The translations under genes were made by a program, and so were the position numbers. From Puniceibacterium confluentis (lineage in GTDB: Bacteria > Pseudomonadota > Alphaproteobacteria > Rhodobacterales > Rhodobacteraceae): a stretch of DNA of 64,000 nucleotides. This document shows, piece after piece, positions 33,427-42,037 of this stretch. The DNA is taken from the NCBI RefSeq assembly GCF_007923445.1, contig NZ_VOJI01000004.1, positions 124,001-188,000 of the forward strand, written 5' to 3'. The notes under the pieces are model-generated. The model saw only the letters and a list, made by a program, of their open reading frames with translations, had not been told where the DNA came from and searched no databases. Positions within the stretch are counted from its first letter, which is position 1; every line of letters begins with the position of its first letter.

Positions 33427-34094
33427 TCGGGCGGGTGGCCGGACGGGTCGAATACAAGGGAGATGACCATGTGCTGATCGACGTGCGTGGCGTCGGCTAT
33501 ATCGTCTATTGTTCGGACCGCACGCTGGCGGCCTTGCCCGGGCCGGGCGAGGCGGCGGCGCTGTTCACCGATCTGCTGGTGCGCGAGGATCTGCTGCAAC
33601 TGTTCGGCTTTCTGTCGCTGGTGGAAAAGGAATGGCACCGGCTGCTGATGACGGTGCAGGGGGTCGGCGCCAAGGCTTCGCTGGCCATTCTGGGCACGCT
33701 GGGTCCGGACGGGGTGAGCCGGGCCATCGCGCTCGGCGATATCAATGCGGTCAAGGCGGCCAAGGGGATCGGCCCCAAGACGGCGCAGCGGGTGGTGCTG
33801 GAACTGAAGGACAAGGCCCCGGTGGTGATGGCGATGGGGGCCTCTGTGGCGCCGTCGCCCGCAGACGATCCAGGCGAGGTGATCGAGGTGCCGGTGGCGT
33901 CGAAAACCCGTGCCGTTCCGGCGCCGCGTGCCACTCCGTCCGCCCAGGCCGAGGCGCTGTCGGCGCTGGGAAATCTGGGGTATGGACCAGGCGAGGCGGC
34001 AGGCGCGGTGGCGCAGGCGGCGGGGGATCTGCCGGAGGCCACAACACCCGAATTGATCCGCGCCGCGCTCAAGCTGCTGGCGCCCAAGGCATGA
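33423..34094 (+). CDS. ruvA: Holliday junction branch migration protein RuvA
   Basis: RuvA binds the junction as a tetramer and loads RuvB. The 223-residue product starts [20 protein letters not shown] and has the two helix-hairpin-helix motifs ([34 protein letters not shown]). A proline/alanine linker then leads to the C-terminal RuvB-binding domain ([17 protein letters not shown]). It overlaps the ruvC stop by 4 nt; ruvB begins 57 nt later. Confidence 0.96.
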   Translation: MIGRVAGRVEYKGDDHVLIDVRGVGYIVYCSDRTLAALPGPGEAAALFTDLLVREDLLQLFGFLSLVEKEWHRLLMTVQGVGAKASLAILGTLGPDGVSRAIALGDINAVKAAKGIGPKTAQRVVLELKDKAPVVMAMGASVAPSPADDPGEVIEVPVASKTRAVPAPRATPSAQAEALSALGNLGYGPGEAAGAVAQAAGDLPEATTPELIRAALKLLAPKA

Positions 34095-34151
34095 GGCCAG
34101 AGCATTATTTGTCCGCCCCTGCCGATGGCCTGAACTGTGCGGGAGAGAGCC

Positions 34152-35177
34152 ATGACAGAGTCTGATCCGGACCTGCGCCCCGAGATGCAACCGGGCGAGT
34201 TTGACCGGGCGCTGCGACCGCAGACGCTGGACGATTTCGTCGGCCAGGCCGATGCGCGGGCCAACTTGCGGGTGTTCATCCAGTCGGCGCGCCAGCGGGG
34301 CGAAGCCATGGATCACACGCTGTTTCACGGGCCCCCAGGTCTTGGCAAGACGACGCTGGCGCAGATCATGGCCCGCGAACTCGGCGTCGGCTTCCGCATG
34401 ACATCGGGTCCGGTTCTGGCCAAGGCGGGGGACCTTGCGGCGATCCTCACCAATCTCGAGGCAAAGGACGTGCTGTTCATCGACGAAATCCACCGGTTGA
34501 ACCCGGCGGTCGAAGAGGTGCTCTATCCGGCGCTGGAAGATTACGAACTGGATCTGGTGATCGGCGAGGGACCGGCGGCCCGCACCGTGCGGATCGAACT
34601 GCAACCCTTCACGCTGGTCGGCGCGACGACTCGGCTCGGGCTGCTGACCACGCCGCTGCGGGACCGGTTCGGCATCCCGACTCGGCTGCAATTCTACACC
34701 GTCGACGAGTTGCATCTGATCGTCACCCGCAATGCGCTGAAACTGGGCGTCCCCGCCGAAGATGGCGGCGCCCGAGAGATAGCCCGGCGTGCCCGTGGAA
34801 CACCGCGAATTGCCGGGCGCCTGCTGCGCCGGGTGGTGGACTTTGCCGTGGTCGAGGGCGACGGCGTGGTGACGCAGGCGCTGGCCGACTCGGCGCTGAC
34901 GCGGTTGGGGGTCGACCATCTGGGCCTGGATGGCGCAGACAGGCGTTATCTGTCGCTGATTGCAGAGAATTACGGCGGCGGGCCGGTGGGCATCGAAACG
35001 CTGTCCGCGGCACTGTCGGAATCCCGGGATGCGCTCGAAGAGGTGATCGAGCCCTTCCTCTTGCAGCAGGGGTTGATCCAGCGCACGCCACGCGGCCGGA
35101 TGCTGGCCCAGAAGGCCTGGACACATCTGGGCCTGCCGATGCCCAAGCCGGTGGGACAGAGTGACCTGTTCGGCTGA
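34152..35177 (+). CDS. ruvB: Holliday junction branch migration helicase RuvB
   Basis: RuvB is the hexameric AAA+ motor for branch migration. The 341-residue product has [11 protein letters not shown], Walker [10 protein letters not shown], Walker [10 protein letters not shown], the sensor [20 protein letters not shown], and the C-terminal winged helix ending in [21 protein letters not shown] 34152 has GGAGAGAG a few bases upstream; an in-frame GTG 15 nt earlier is less likely. Confidence 0.96.
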   Translation: MTESDPDLRPEMQPGEFDRALRPQTLDDFVGQADARANLRVFIQSARQRGEAMDHTLFHGPPGLGKTTLAQIMARELGVGFRMTSGPVLAKAGDLAAILTNLEAKDVLFIDEIHRLNPAVEEVLYPALEDYELDLVIGEGPAARTVRIELQPFTLVGATTRLGLLTTPLRDRFGIPTRLQFYTVDELHLIVTRNALKLGVPAEDGGAREIARRARGTPRIAGRLLRRVVDFAVVEGDGVVTQALADSALTRLGVDHLGLDGADRRYLSLIAENYGGGPVGIETLSAALSESRDALEEVIEPFLLQQGLIQRTPRGRMLAQKAWTHLGLPMPKPVGQSDLFG

Positions 35178-35312
35178 GGGACTGCCTGTCTGGCCAGTCG
35201 GGAGCGATGCCGGTATCAAATCTGTGCCGGGAAACAGTGGCCGCCGGGTGATTGATTTCCGGGCGGCTGCTGTGCGACATGCGCCCGTGACGCAACGGAC
35301 GAGGCCACGTAC

Positions 35313-35951
35313 ATGCAGGATCTGACACCGCAGGACATTCAGGCGCTGTTCACCCGCGCCGATGGCAGCTATTTCTTTGCACGTTGGGGGCGGCCGTTGG
35401 CGCCGGTGATCTTTGGCGTCGAAGATGCCAGCCTGCCGGTCATCAAGGGCGCCATCGAAGCGGTGGCGACTCTGGGTCGGCTCGAGATCGTCGAGGTGGA
35501 CCCGGAGTTGGGCGCCAACCTGATGGTGTTCTTCTGCCGCGACTGGGCCGAACTGTCGGACGTGCCCAACCTGGACAAGCTGGTGCCGGACCTTGACCCG
35601 CTTGTGGCCCGCCTGAATCAGGCGGATGCGAACCAGTACCGGACTTTCCGTTTTGACGATGCCGGGGCGATCCGCGCGGCATTTGTGTTTCTGCGCATGG
35701 ACGCGGCGCTTGGCGCGCTGTCGGCGGATGCGCTGGCGCTGGGGCAGGCGGTGCAGACCCTGTTGCTCTGGTCCGACGGGGCGTTTGCCAAATGGTCGCC
35801 GCTGGGCGAAATCGCCGACGGCCGCGTTGTGGTGCGGCCCGAGATCGCGGCACTGATTCGGGCGGCCTATGATCCTGTCCTGCCTGCAATGACGCAGGAT
35901 TCCAGCCACGCCCTGCGGCTTTTTGCTCGCTCTGGTGGCGACGCGGCCTAG
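35313..35951 (+). CDS. Conserved protein of unknown function between ruvB and ybgC
   Basis: A 212-residue soluble protein without signal peptide or transmembrane segment. It starts MQDLTPQDIQALFTRADGSY and has a mixed alpha/beta pattern (PLAPVIFGVEDASLPVIKGA; ANLMVFFCRDWAEL). I do not recognise the family; in my recollection similar proteins occupy this place in other Rhodobacteraceae, which would point to a role in recombination or the envelope, but I cannot verify this. ATG 35313 lies 135 bp after ruvB. Confidence 0.75.
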   Translation: MQDLTPQDIQALFTRADGSYFFARWGRPLAPVIFGVEDASLPVIKGAIEAVATLGRLEIVEVDPELGANLMVFFCRDWAELSDVPNLDKLVPDLDPLVARLNQADANQYRTFRFDDAGAIRAAFVFLRMDAALGALSADALALGQAVQTLLLWSDGAFAKWSPLGEIADGRVVVRPEIAALIRAAYDPVLPAMTQDSSHALRLFARSGGDAA

Positions 35952-36041
35952 CTGGCGGCGGCGCTGTCGATGCCGACGGTTGCGCCTTGGCGCTGCGCTG
36001 CCTAGGGTCCGGACCAGAATGGGGCATCCGGGGCTGTCAGA

Positions 36042-36434
36042 GTGAAAACCCATATTTTTCCGATCCGGGTCTACTACGAAGACACCGACATGGCGGGAAT
36101 CGTCTATTACGCCAATTATCTGCGCTACATCGAACGCGCCCGCAGCGACTGGGTGCGTACCCTGGGCATCGACCAGAACCGGATGCGGGAACGCGACGGT
36201 GTGGTTTTTGCCGTGCGCCGCGTCGAGGCTGACTATCTGATGCCCGCGAAATTTGATGACGAGCTGGAGGTCAGGACCGTGACGCGGGCGGTGACAGGGG
36301 CCCGGCTGGTCATGGGGCAGGAGGTCTGGCGCGGCGCCACCAGGCTGTTTCAGGCCGAGGTGACCATCGTCTGCCTTGGGGAAAGCGGCCATCCGGCGCG
36401 CCTTCCGGCAAATATCCGCCTGCTGCTGCACTGA
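36042..36434 (+). CDS. ybgC: Tol-Pal-associated acyl-CoA thioesterase
   Basis: YbgC is a hotdog-fold acyl-CoA thioesterase at the head of tol-pal clusters. The 130-residue product has the family signature IRVYYEDTDMAGIVYYANYL, which holds the catalytic aspartate, followed by RYIERARSDWVRTLG. The start is GTG 36042; the upstream DNA has no better ATG. tolQ follows after 150 bp. Confidence 0.93.
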   Translation: MKTHIFPIRVYYEDTDMAGIVYYANYLRYIERARSDWVRTLGIDQNRMRERDGVVFAVRRVEADYLMPAKFDDELEVRTVTRAVTGARLVMGQEVWRGATRLFQAEVTIVCLGESGHPARLPANIRLLLH

Positions 36435-36584
36435 TCCGCGCCGGAATTGCCCGGCGAAGGCCGTAATTCCCGCAGAGCGGGTGCCGGATGACGGCAATGT
36501 GTTGGCGTTTACCCAGCAAATCGGATAAACAGCGCCCTAATCAGAGCCGCGGCAGCGCGGCCGAACCGGATAAAGAGCAGGCAA

Positions 36585-37280
36585 ATGGAAACGCAGACCC
36601 TAGCGCTCGCCAGCGAGATCGATTTCTCGATGTGGGCGCTGTTCGCACGTGCGACGCTGACTGTGAAACTGGTGATGGCGATGCTGATCATCGCCTCGTT
36701 CTGGTCCTGGTCGATCATCATTCAGAAGCTGATCTCGTACCGCCACGCCCGCAAAGAGGCTGCCGTGTTTGATCAGGCATTCTGGAGCGGTGAGCCGCTG
36801 GACGAACTGTTTGACCAGATCGGGGTCGATCCGGGCGGGCGCGCCCAGAGGGTCTTTGCCGGCGGCATGATGGAGTGGCGCCGGTCGCACCGGGCGGACG
36901 GCGGTCTCATTGCCGGGGCGCAGGCGCGAATCGACCGGTCGATGGACGTGGCGATCCAGAAAGAGGCCGAAGCCTTGCAAAAGGGCTTGCCGGTGCTGGC
37001 GACCACGGGGTCGACCGCTCCGTTCGTGGGCCTGTTCGGGACGGTCTGGGGCATCATGAATGCCTTCATCGAAATTGCGCAGCAACAGAACACCAATCTG
37101 GCGGTTGTTGCCCCGGGCATCGCCGAGGCGCTGCTGGCAACCGGTCTGGGCCTGCTGGCGGCGATTCCGGCGGTGATTTTTTACAACAAGCTTTCGGCGG
37201 ATGTGGACCGGATCATCGGCGGCTACGAGGCTTTTGCCGACGAATTCTCGACCATCCTGTCGCGCCAGCTGGATTCCTAG
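36585..37280 (+). CDS. tolQ: Tol-Pal system protein TolQ
   Basis: TolQ forms, with TolR, the proton channel that energises the Tol-Pal envelope system during division. The 231-residue product has three transmembrane segments: LTVKLVMAMLIIASFWSWSI near the N-terminus, and two later ones in APFVGLFGTVWGIMNAF and EALLATGLGLLAAIPAVIFY. The PFVGLFGTVWGIM motif is diagnostic of the ExbB/TolQ family. The N-terminus faces the periplasm. tolR starts 3 nt after its stop. Confidence 0.96.
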   Translation: METQTLALASEIDFSMWALFARATLTVKLVMAMLIIASFWSWSIIIQKLISYRHARKEAAVFDQAFWSGEPLDELFDQIGVDPGGRAQRVFAGGMMEWRRSHRADGGLIAGAQARIDRSMDVAIQKEAEALQKGLPVLATTGSTAPFVGLFGTVWGIMNAFIEIAQQQNTNLAVVAPGIAEALLATGLGLLAAIPAVIFYNKLSADVDRIIGGYEAFADEFSTILSRQLDS

Positions 37281-37283
37281 GCC

Positions 37284-37760
37284 ATGGGCGCCGGTGTCAT
37301 GAAATCAGGCGGCGGGGGCGGGCGCAGAGGCCGTCGGCGCGGCGGTCGTGCGCAGCCGATGGCGGAAATCAACATCACGCCATTTGTGGACGTGATGCTG
37401 GTGCTGCTGATCATCTTCATGGTGGCCGCGCCGCTGCTGACCGTTGGTGTGCCGGTGGAACTGCCCAAGACGGCTGCCAACGCGCTGCCGTCCGAGAACG
37501 AAGAGCCGCTGACCGTAACGATCGATGCGGCCGGCGTGGTGATGATCCAGACCACCGAGGTGGCGCGGGATGATCTGGTGAACCGCCTGCGCGCCATCGC
37601 CACCGAGCGGTCGGATGACAGGGTGTTCCTGCGGGCCGACGGTGCCGTACCCTACGAGACGGTGGCGCAGGTGATGGGCGCGCTGAACGCGGGTGGATTT
37701 TCCTCAATCGGACTTGTCACGGATATCGGCGGGCCGGCCCTTGACGGGTCGGGACGCTAG
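37284..37760 (+). CDS. tolR: Tol-Pal system protein TolR
   Basis: TolR is the single-span partner of TolQ. The 158-residue product has a very Gly/Arg-rich cytoplasmic N-terminus (about 25 residues) and then AEINITPFVDVMLVLLIIFM, where Asp36 is the conserved proton-binding residue of the transmembrane helix. The periplasmic C-terminal domain ends near FSSIGLVTDI. It lies between tolQ (3 nt) and tolA (11 nt). Confidence 0.95.
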   Translation: MGAGVMKSGGGGGRRGRRRGGRAQPMAEINITPFVDVMLVLLIIFMVAAPLLTVGVPVELPKTAANALPSENEEPLTVTIDAAGVVMIQTTEVARDDLVNRLRAIATERSDDRVFLRADGAVPYETVAQVMGALNAGGFSSIGLVTDIGGPALDGSGR

Positions 37761-37771
37761 GGCGCGGACTT

Positions 37772-38986
37772 TTGAATACGGGTCAATATATCTCGGGGAT
37801 CGGCCATGCCGCCCTGATCCTGTGGGTGTTCTTCGGAGACGTCTTCGTCTCTGATCCGCCGCCCATGGAGGTCAGCGAAGTGCAGATTCTGTCCGAGGCC
37901 GAGTTTGCAGCCCTGACGGCGCCGTCACAGCCGCCCGAAAGCACCGTGGATGTGGCGGCCCCCCCGGCGCCCGAGCCGGAACCGGTGCCCGAACCGGCCC
38001 CTGCTGCGCCGCCGCCGGACCCGACCCCCGCGCCACCACCCGAGCCCGAACCGGCCCCTGCGCCCGCACCCGAACCCGCGCCGGTTGCGCCGCCCCCGCC
38101 GCCGCCGCCGCCCACAGCGGAAGTGACCGACACGCCGCCGGTGATGGACCCCCCGGCGCAGGACACCGTGCGTCTGCCCGAAACCTCGCCGCGCCCGCAG
38201 CCGCGCCCGGCACCGCGTGTCGCAGCAGAACCCGTGGCACCGCCGCCGCCGAACGCCGACGTCGCACCTGAAGTGCGCGAAGCGGTGGTGCCGGATGCCG
38301 CCCCGGCCGAAGTCACACCCGAGCCGGAACAGCAGGCCACGGCACCCGAGGAGGCGGCGACCGAGATCGTGACCGAAGCAACCGAGCCGCCACGGTCGGC
38401 GCCGGATGCGTCGCTGCGTCCGCGCACAAGGCCAAGCCGGCCGGAACCTGCCGCACCCCCGCAGCAGACGCAGACCGCCGAAGCGGCGGTCGCCAAACCG
38501 GCTGAAAAGCCCGCCGAAAAACCTGCGGAAAAACCGGCTGCGAAGCCGGCGGAAAAACCCGCAGCCAAACCTGCGCAGTCCGATACCGCGGATGCGGTGG
38601 CTGCGGCCCTGGCCCAGGCGCTGTCGGGCGGCACCACCGCACCACAGCCGAACGTGCCCACGGGGCCGCCGATGACCAGCGGCGAAAAAGATGCCTTGCG
38701 GGTCGCCGTGCAGGGGTGCTGGGTCGTCGATGTCGGCAGCCAGGCCGCGGATGTGACCGTGACCGTGGCGATGGAGATGGAGCCGAACGGCAAGGTGATT
38801 TCCAACTCCATCCGCATGATCAGCTCTCAGGGTGGGTCAGGCCAGGCGGTGGACACGGCGTTTCAGGCCGCGCGCCGGGCGCTGCTGCGCTGCCAGGGCG
38901 ATGGTTACCGGCTTCCGGCGGAAAAGTTTGGTCAATGGCAGCAGATCGAGATGACCTTTGACCCTGACGGGATGCGGATGCGCTGA
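37772..38986 (+). CDS. tolA: TolA-like cell envelope protein
   Basis: TolA links the inner-membrane TolQR motor to Pal. The 404-residue product starts at TTG 37772, with AGGGCG nearby and no in-frame alternative upstream. One N-terminal transmembrane segment (AALILWVFFGDVFV) is followed by a long periplasmic region very rich in Pro, Ala and Glu (PEPEPVPEPAP-like), a KPAE repeat stretch near residues 244-270, and a folded C-terminal domain (VAVQGCWVVDVGSQAADVTV). The linker is proline-rich, as in TonB, rather than a long helix. Confidence 0.9.
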   Translation: MNTGQYISGIGHAALILWVFFGDVFVSDPPPMEVSEVQILSEAEFAALTAPSQPPESTVDVAAPPAPEPEPVPEPAPAAPPPDPTPAPPPEPEPAPAPAPEPAPVAPPPPPPPPTAEVTDTPPVMDPPAQDTVRLPETSPRPQPRPAPRVAAEPVAPPPPNADVAPEVREAVVPDAAPAEVTPEPEQQATAPEEAATEIVTEATEPPRSAPDASLRPRTRPSRPEPAAPPQQTQTAEAAVAKPAEKPAEKPAEKPAAKPAEKPAAKPAQSDTADAVAAALAQALSGGTTAPQPNVPTGPPMTSGEKDALRVAVQGCWVVDVGSQAADVTVTVAMEMEPNGKVISNSIRMISSQGGSGQAVDTAFQAARRALLRCQGDGYRLPAEKFGQWQQIEMTFDPDGMRMR

Positions 38987-39147
38987 ATGACACGATTGTG
39001 CTGCAAAATAGGAGTCAGCGTCCTGTCGGGGGCACTTTTCCCGGTGCAGGGCGTTTGGCGATCGGATAAACCCCGGTATGCTGCGCCAGAGAACGGACAG
39101 GCGGCCGGAACAGGCCGCGGGAAAAAGCCTGAGAGGAAGGGCAAGTG

Positions 39148-40479
39148 ATGAGACATATTCTAGCCTGCGTCACCCTGGCCGCTGCGGCGCTGAGCGCATT
39201 TGCGGCACCGTCAGCAATGGCACAGAGCGGACCGCTGCGGATCACCATCACCGAAGGCGTGATCGAACCGATCCCCTACGCGGTGCCCAGCTTTGTCGCG
39301 GAATCCGCGGCGGCACAGGGGTATGCCGATCAGCTGAGCCGGGTGGTCGCCGATGATCTGACCGGCACGGGCCTGTTCCGGGAAATTGCCCGCGAAGCGC
39401 ATATCTCGAACATCACCTCGTTCCAGAGCCCGGTGCAGTTCGCCGACTGGAAAGCCATCAATGCCCAGGCTTTGATCACCGGTGCGGTCGATGTGAACGC
39501 ATCCGGTCAGCTGATCGTGAAGTTCCGGGTCTACGATGTCTTTGCAGGCACGGAGCTGGGCGACGGGATGCAGTTTGCGGGCACCGCGGACGGTGTGCGC
39601 CGCATGGCGCACAAGGTCGCGGATCAGGTCTATTCACGCATCACCGGCGAGTCGGGTTATTTCGACAGCCGCGTGGTCTTTGTGTCGGAGACGGGTCCCA
39701 AGGATCAGCGCTCGAAGCGGCTGGCGATCATGGATTACGACGGCGCAAATCTGCAATACCTGACCGGCAGCCGCTCGATTGTTCTGGCACCGCGGTTTTC
39801 GCCCAGTGGCGACCGGGTGCTTTATACCAGCTACGAAACCGGCGAACCCCGGGTGCATGTGCTGAACGTCGGAGACGTCCAGAGCCGGATCCTGCCGACC
39901 CAGGCGGGCATGATGAGCTTTGCCCCGCGCTTTGCCCCGGACGGGCGCAACGTGGTCTATTCGGTGACGCAGGGGGCGAACACCGACATCTTCCGCATGG
40001 ACATCGCCAGCGGCGCGACGTCCCAGCTGACCAATGCGCCGTCGATCGAGACCGGCCCGAGCCTGTCCCCGGACGGCAGCCGCATGGTGTTCGAAAGCGA
40101 CCGCAGCGGCACCCAGCAGCTTTATGTGATGGCGGCGAACGGCGGCGAGCCGCAGCGGATCAGTTTCGGCGCAGGCCGGTACGGCACGCCGGTGTGGTCG
40201 CCACGCGGTGATCTGATCGCCTTTACCAAGCAGAACGCCGGGCGGTTCCATATCGGGGTGATGCGGGTCGACGGTTCGGAAGAGCGGCTGTTGACGGCAT
40301 CTTTCCTTGACGAAGGCCCGACCTGGGCGCCGAACGGCCGGGTGCTGATGTTCATGCGGGAAACCCAGGGCGCCCAGGGGGCATCTGCCCTGTATTCGGT
40401 TGACATTTCGGGGCGCAACCTCAAACCGGTGCGCACCCCGGAGGGGGCCTCGGATCCGAGCTGGGGGCCGTTGCAGTGA
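39148..40479 (+). CDS. tolB: Tol-Pal system beta-propeller protein TolB
   Basis: TolB is periplasmic and binds Pal, releasing it from peptidoglycan under TolA control. The 443-residue product has a signal peptide ending in [11 protein letters not shown]. The N-terminal domain is followed by a six-bladed propeller with repeated [38 protein letters not shown] and [10 protein letters not shown] segments. AGGAAGGG lies 8 nt before ATG 39148; GTG 39145 is directly adjacent and could be used instead. A twin hairpin follows at 40497. Confidence 0.95.
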   Translation: MRHILACVTLAAAALSAFAAPSAMAQSGPLRITITEGVIEPIPYAVPSFVAESAAAQGYADQLSRVVADDLTGTGLFREIAREAHISNITSFQSPVQFADWKAINAQALITGAVDVNASGQLIVKFRVYDVFAGTELGDGMQFAGTADGVRRMAHKVADQVYSRITGESGYFDSRVVFVSETGPKDQRSKRLAIMDYDGANLQYLTGSRSIVLAPRFSPSGDRVLYTSYETGEPRVHVLNVGDVQSRILPTQAGMMSFAPRFAPDGRNVVYSVTQGANTDIFRMDIASGATSQLTNAPSIETGPSLSPDGSRMVFESDRSGTQQLYVMAANGGEPQRISFGAGRYGTPVWSPRGDLIAFTKQNAGRFHIGVMRVDGSEERLLTASFLDEGPTWAPNGRVLMFMRETQGAQGASALYSVDISGRNLKPVRTPEGASDPSWGPLQ

Positions 40480-40496
40480 CATTGCGGTGCCGGGCG

Positions 40497-40543
40497 CAAA
40501 ATTCTTGCAAAGAATTTTGGCAAGAATTTTCTGAAAATTCTTG
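40497..40543 (+). terminator. Twin AT-rich hairpin after tolB
   Basis: Two perfect 10-bp hairpins: 40497-40506 with 40510-40519 (CAAAATTCTT and its complement), and 40521-40530 with 40534-40543 (CAAGAATTTT and its complement). It begins 18 nt after tolB and lies before pal. Its plan matches the element at 5941, including the GG-CAA joint and the TTCTGAA second loop. Confidence 0.55.
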
Positions 40544-40630
40544 TGTAGCGCCGGTGGCACCGCGGTGCCGCGTTTGCAAGGCTCTGCGGCTGTGGTAGCG
40601 TGTAAAAAAATCAAGAGCAGGACAGGATCG

Positions 40631-41167
40631 ATGAACCACATTTCCAAAGCTTTGGTGCTGATGACGGCACTGGGCGTGTCGGCGTGCACCAACCCCAACC
40701 GGTTCCCGGGCGACAGCAGCGGCGCTGGGTATGACGCCTCCGCAGGCGGTCAGAATGGCACAAGCGGCATCGTGCCGGGCAGCGCCAACGACCCGCGGTC
40801 TGCGGCGTATTTCCAGCAGACTGTGGGCGACCGGGTTCTGTTCGCGGTCGATCAGTCGTCGCTCAGCGCCCAGGGGCAGGCGACGCTGGACGGGCAGGCA
40901 CAGTGGCTGATGACCAATTCCGACTACCTCGCGGTGATCGAAGGTCACGCGGACGAGCAGGGCACCCGGGAATACAACCTCGCGCTTGGAGCGCGGCGGG
41001 CCAATGCGGTGATGGAATATCTCATCGCGCGTGGCATCCCGGCGAGCCGGCTGAAGTTCGTGACCTACGGCAAGGAGCGGCCGATCGAAATCTGTTCCGA
41101 AGAAGCCTGCTATGCCAAGAACCGTCGCGCCGTGACGATCATCTCGGCCGGTGGGCTGACCAGCTAA
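40631..41167 (+). CDS. pal: Peptidoglycan-associated lipoprotein Pal
   Basis: Pal is an outer-membrane lipoprotein that binds peptidoglycan and completes the Tol-Pal system. The 178-residue product has a lipobox LGVSAC with Cys19 as the acylation site. A disordered Gly/Ser-rich linker follows, then an OmpA-like domain with FAVDQSSLSAQGQATLDGQA and EGHADEQGTREYNLALGARR. ATG 40631 has AGGA upstream. Confidence 0.96.
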   Translation: MNHISKALVLMTALGVSACTNPNRFPGDSSGAGYDASAGGQNGTSGIVPGSANDPRSAAYFQQTVGDRVLFAVDQSSLSAQGQATLDGQAQWLMTNSDYLAVIEGHADEQGTREYNLALGARRANAVMEYLIARGIPASRLKFVTYGKERPIEICSEEACYAKNRRAVTIISAGGLTS

Positions 41168-41188
41168 GCCAGAACAGGGGGCGGCCTT

Positions 41189-42037
41189 ATGCGTCTGAGT
41201 GCAATCTTACTGACCTTCAGCCTTGCGGCTGGGGCCGTCTCGGCGCAGCAGGCCGAAACTCTGGCGGATATCCGGCAGGACCTGTCGGTGCTTTACGTTG
41301 AACTGCAGCGCCTGCGCACCGAGCTGAGCACCACCGGCAGCAGCGGCATGACCGTGGGCGGCAATACCATCGACCGGGTCAACACGATCGAGGCGGCGCT
41401 GCAAGCACTGACGTCCAAAGCCGAGGAGATGGAGCACCGTATCGGGCGCATCGTCGAGGACGGCACCAACCGGATCGGCGACATGGAGTTCCGGCTGTGC
41501 GAAATCGAGCCCGGCTGCGATATCGGCGCCCTGGGCAGCACACCGCGCCTGGGCGGCGGGAGCGCTCCGGTCGCTGGTGCGACAGCGCCAGCCGCCCCGG
41601 TGCCGACCCCCGCTACCGACACCCCGCTGCCCGCGACCGGCGGCGGTGAACTGGCCATGAGTGAAGAGACGGATTTTCGGCGAGCGCAGGAGGCGCTCGC
41701 CAAAAGTGACTTTCGCGGCGCCGCTGACCTCTTTGCGGCCTTTCGCCAGACCTATCCGGGCTCTCCGCTAGAAGCGGCGGCCCAACTGGGGCAGGGGCGT
41801 GCGCTGGAAGGCGCCGACGACACCCGTGGCGCGGCCCGGGCCTATCTGGATTCCTACTCCGGCTATCCGCAGTCCGAGGTTGCCCCCGAGGCCCTGTTTC
41901 GTCTGGGCCGCGCGCTCGGCAAGCTCGGCAGCGTGCAGGAGGCCTGTGTAACCCTGAGCGAGGTAGCCGCGCGCTACCCCGGCGCGGCGGTTGTGCCCGA
42001 GGCACAGGGCGAAATGGCGGCCCTTGGCTGCCAGTAG
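41189..42037 (+). CDS. ybgF: Tol-Pal system protein YbgF (CpoB-like)
   Basis: YbgF/CpoB is periplasmic and coordinates peptidoglycan synthesis with Tol-Pal. The 282-residue product has a signal peptide (ILLTFSLAAGAVSAQQ), an N-terminal coiled coil of about residues 25-100, a Pro/Ala/Thr linker (about 125-150), and a C-terminal TPR domain. The TPR domain has FRRAQEALAKSDFRGAADLF, FRQTYPGSPLEAAAQLGQG and YSGYPQSEVAPEALFRLGRA. It starts 21 nt after pal and overlaps tilS slightly. Confidence 0.92.
   Translation: MRLSAILLTFSLAAGAVSAQQAETLADIRQDLSVLYVELQRLRTELSTTGSSGMTVGGNTIDRVNTIEAALQALTSKAEEMEHRIGRIVEDGTNRIGDMEFRLCEIEPGCDIGALGSTPRLGGGSAPVAGATAPAAPVPTPATDTPLPATGGGELAMSEETDFRRAQEALAKSDFRGAADLFAAFRQTYPGSPLEAAAQLGQGRALEGADDTRGAARAYLDSYSGYPQSEVAPEALFRLGRALGKLGSVQEACVTLSEVAARYPGAAVVPEAQGEMAALGCQ

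Noticed and set aside
33105-36497. A continuous minus-strand open frame of over 1,100 codons opposite ruvCAB and ybgC
   Set aside because: It is antisense to four clear genes, is rich in Arg, His, Gln and Pro with no domain-like order, and arises because high-GC codon usage suppresses stop codons in this frame.
38497-38580. Tandem DNA repeat inside tolA
   Set aside because: The KPAE-type repeats are the normal low-complexity linker of a TolA/TonB-like protein, and codon usage varies between units, so this is protein-level repetition rather than a DNA element.
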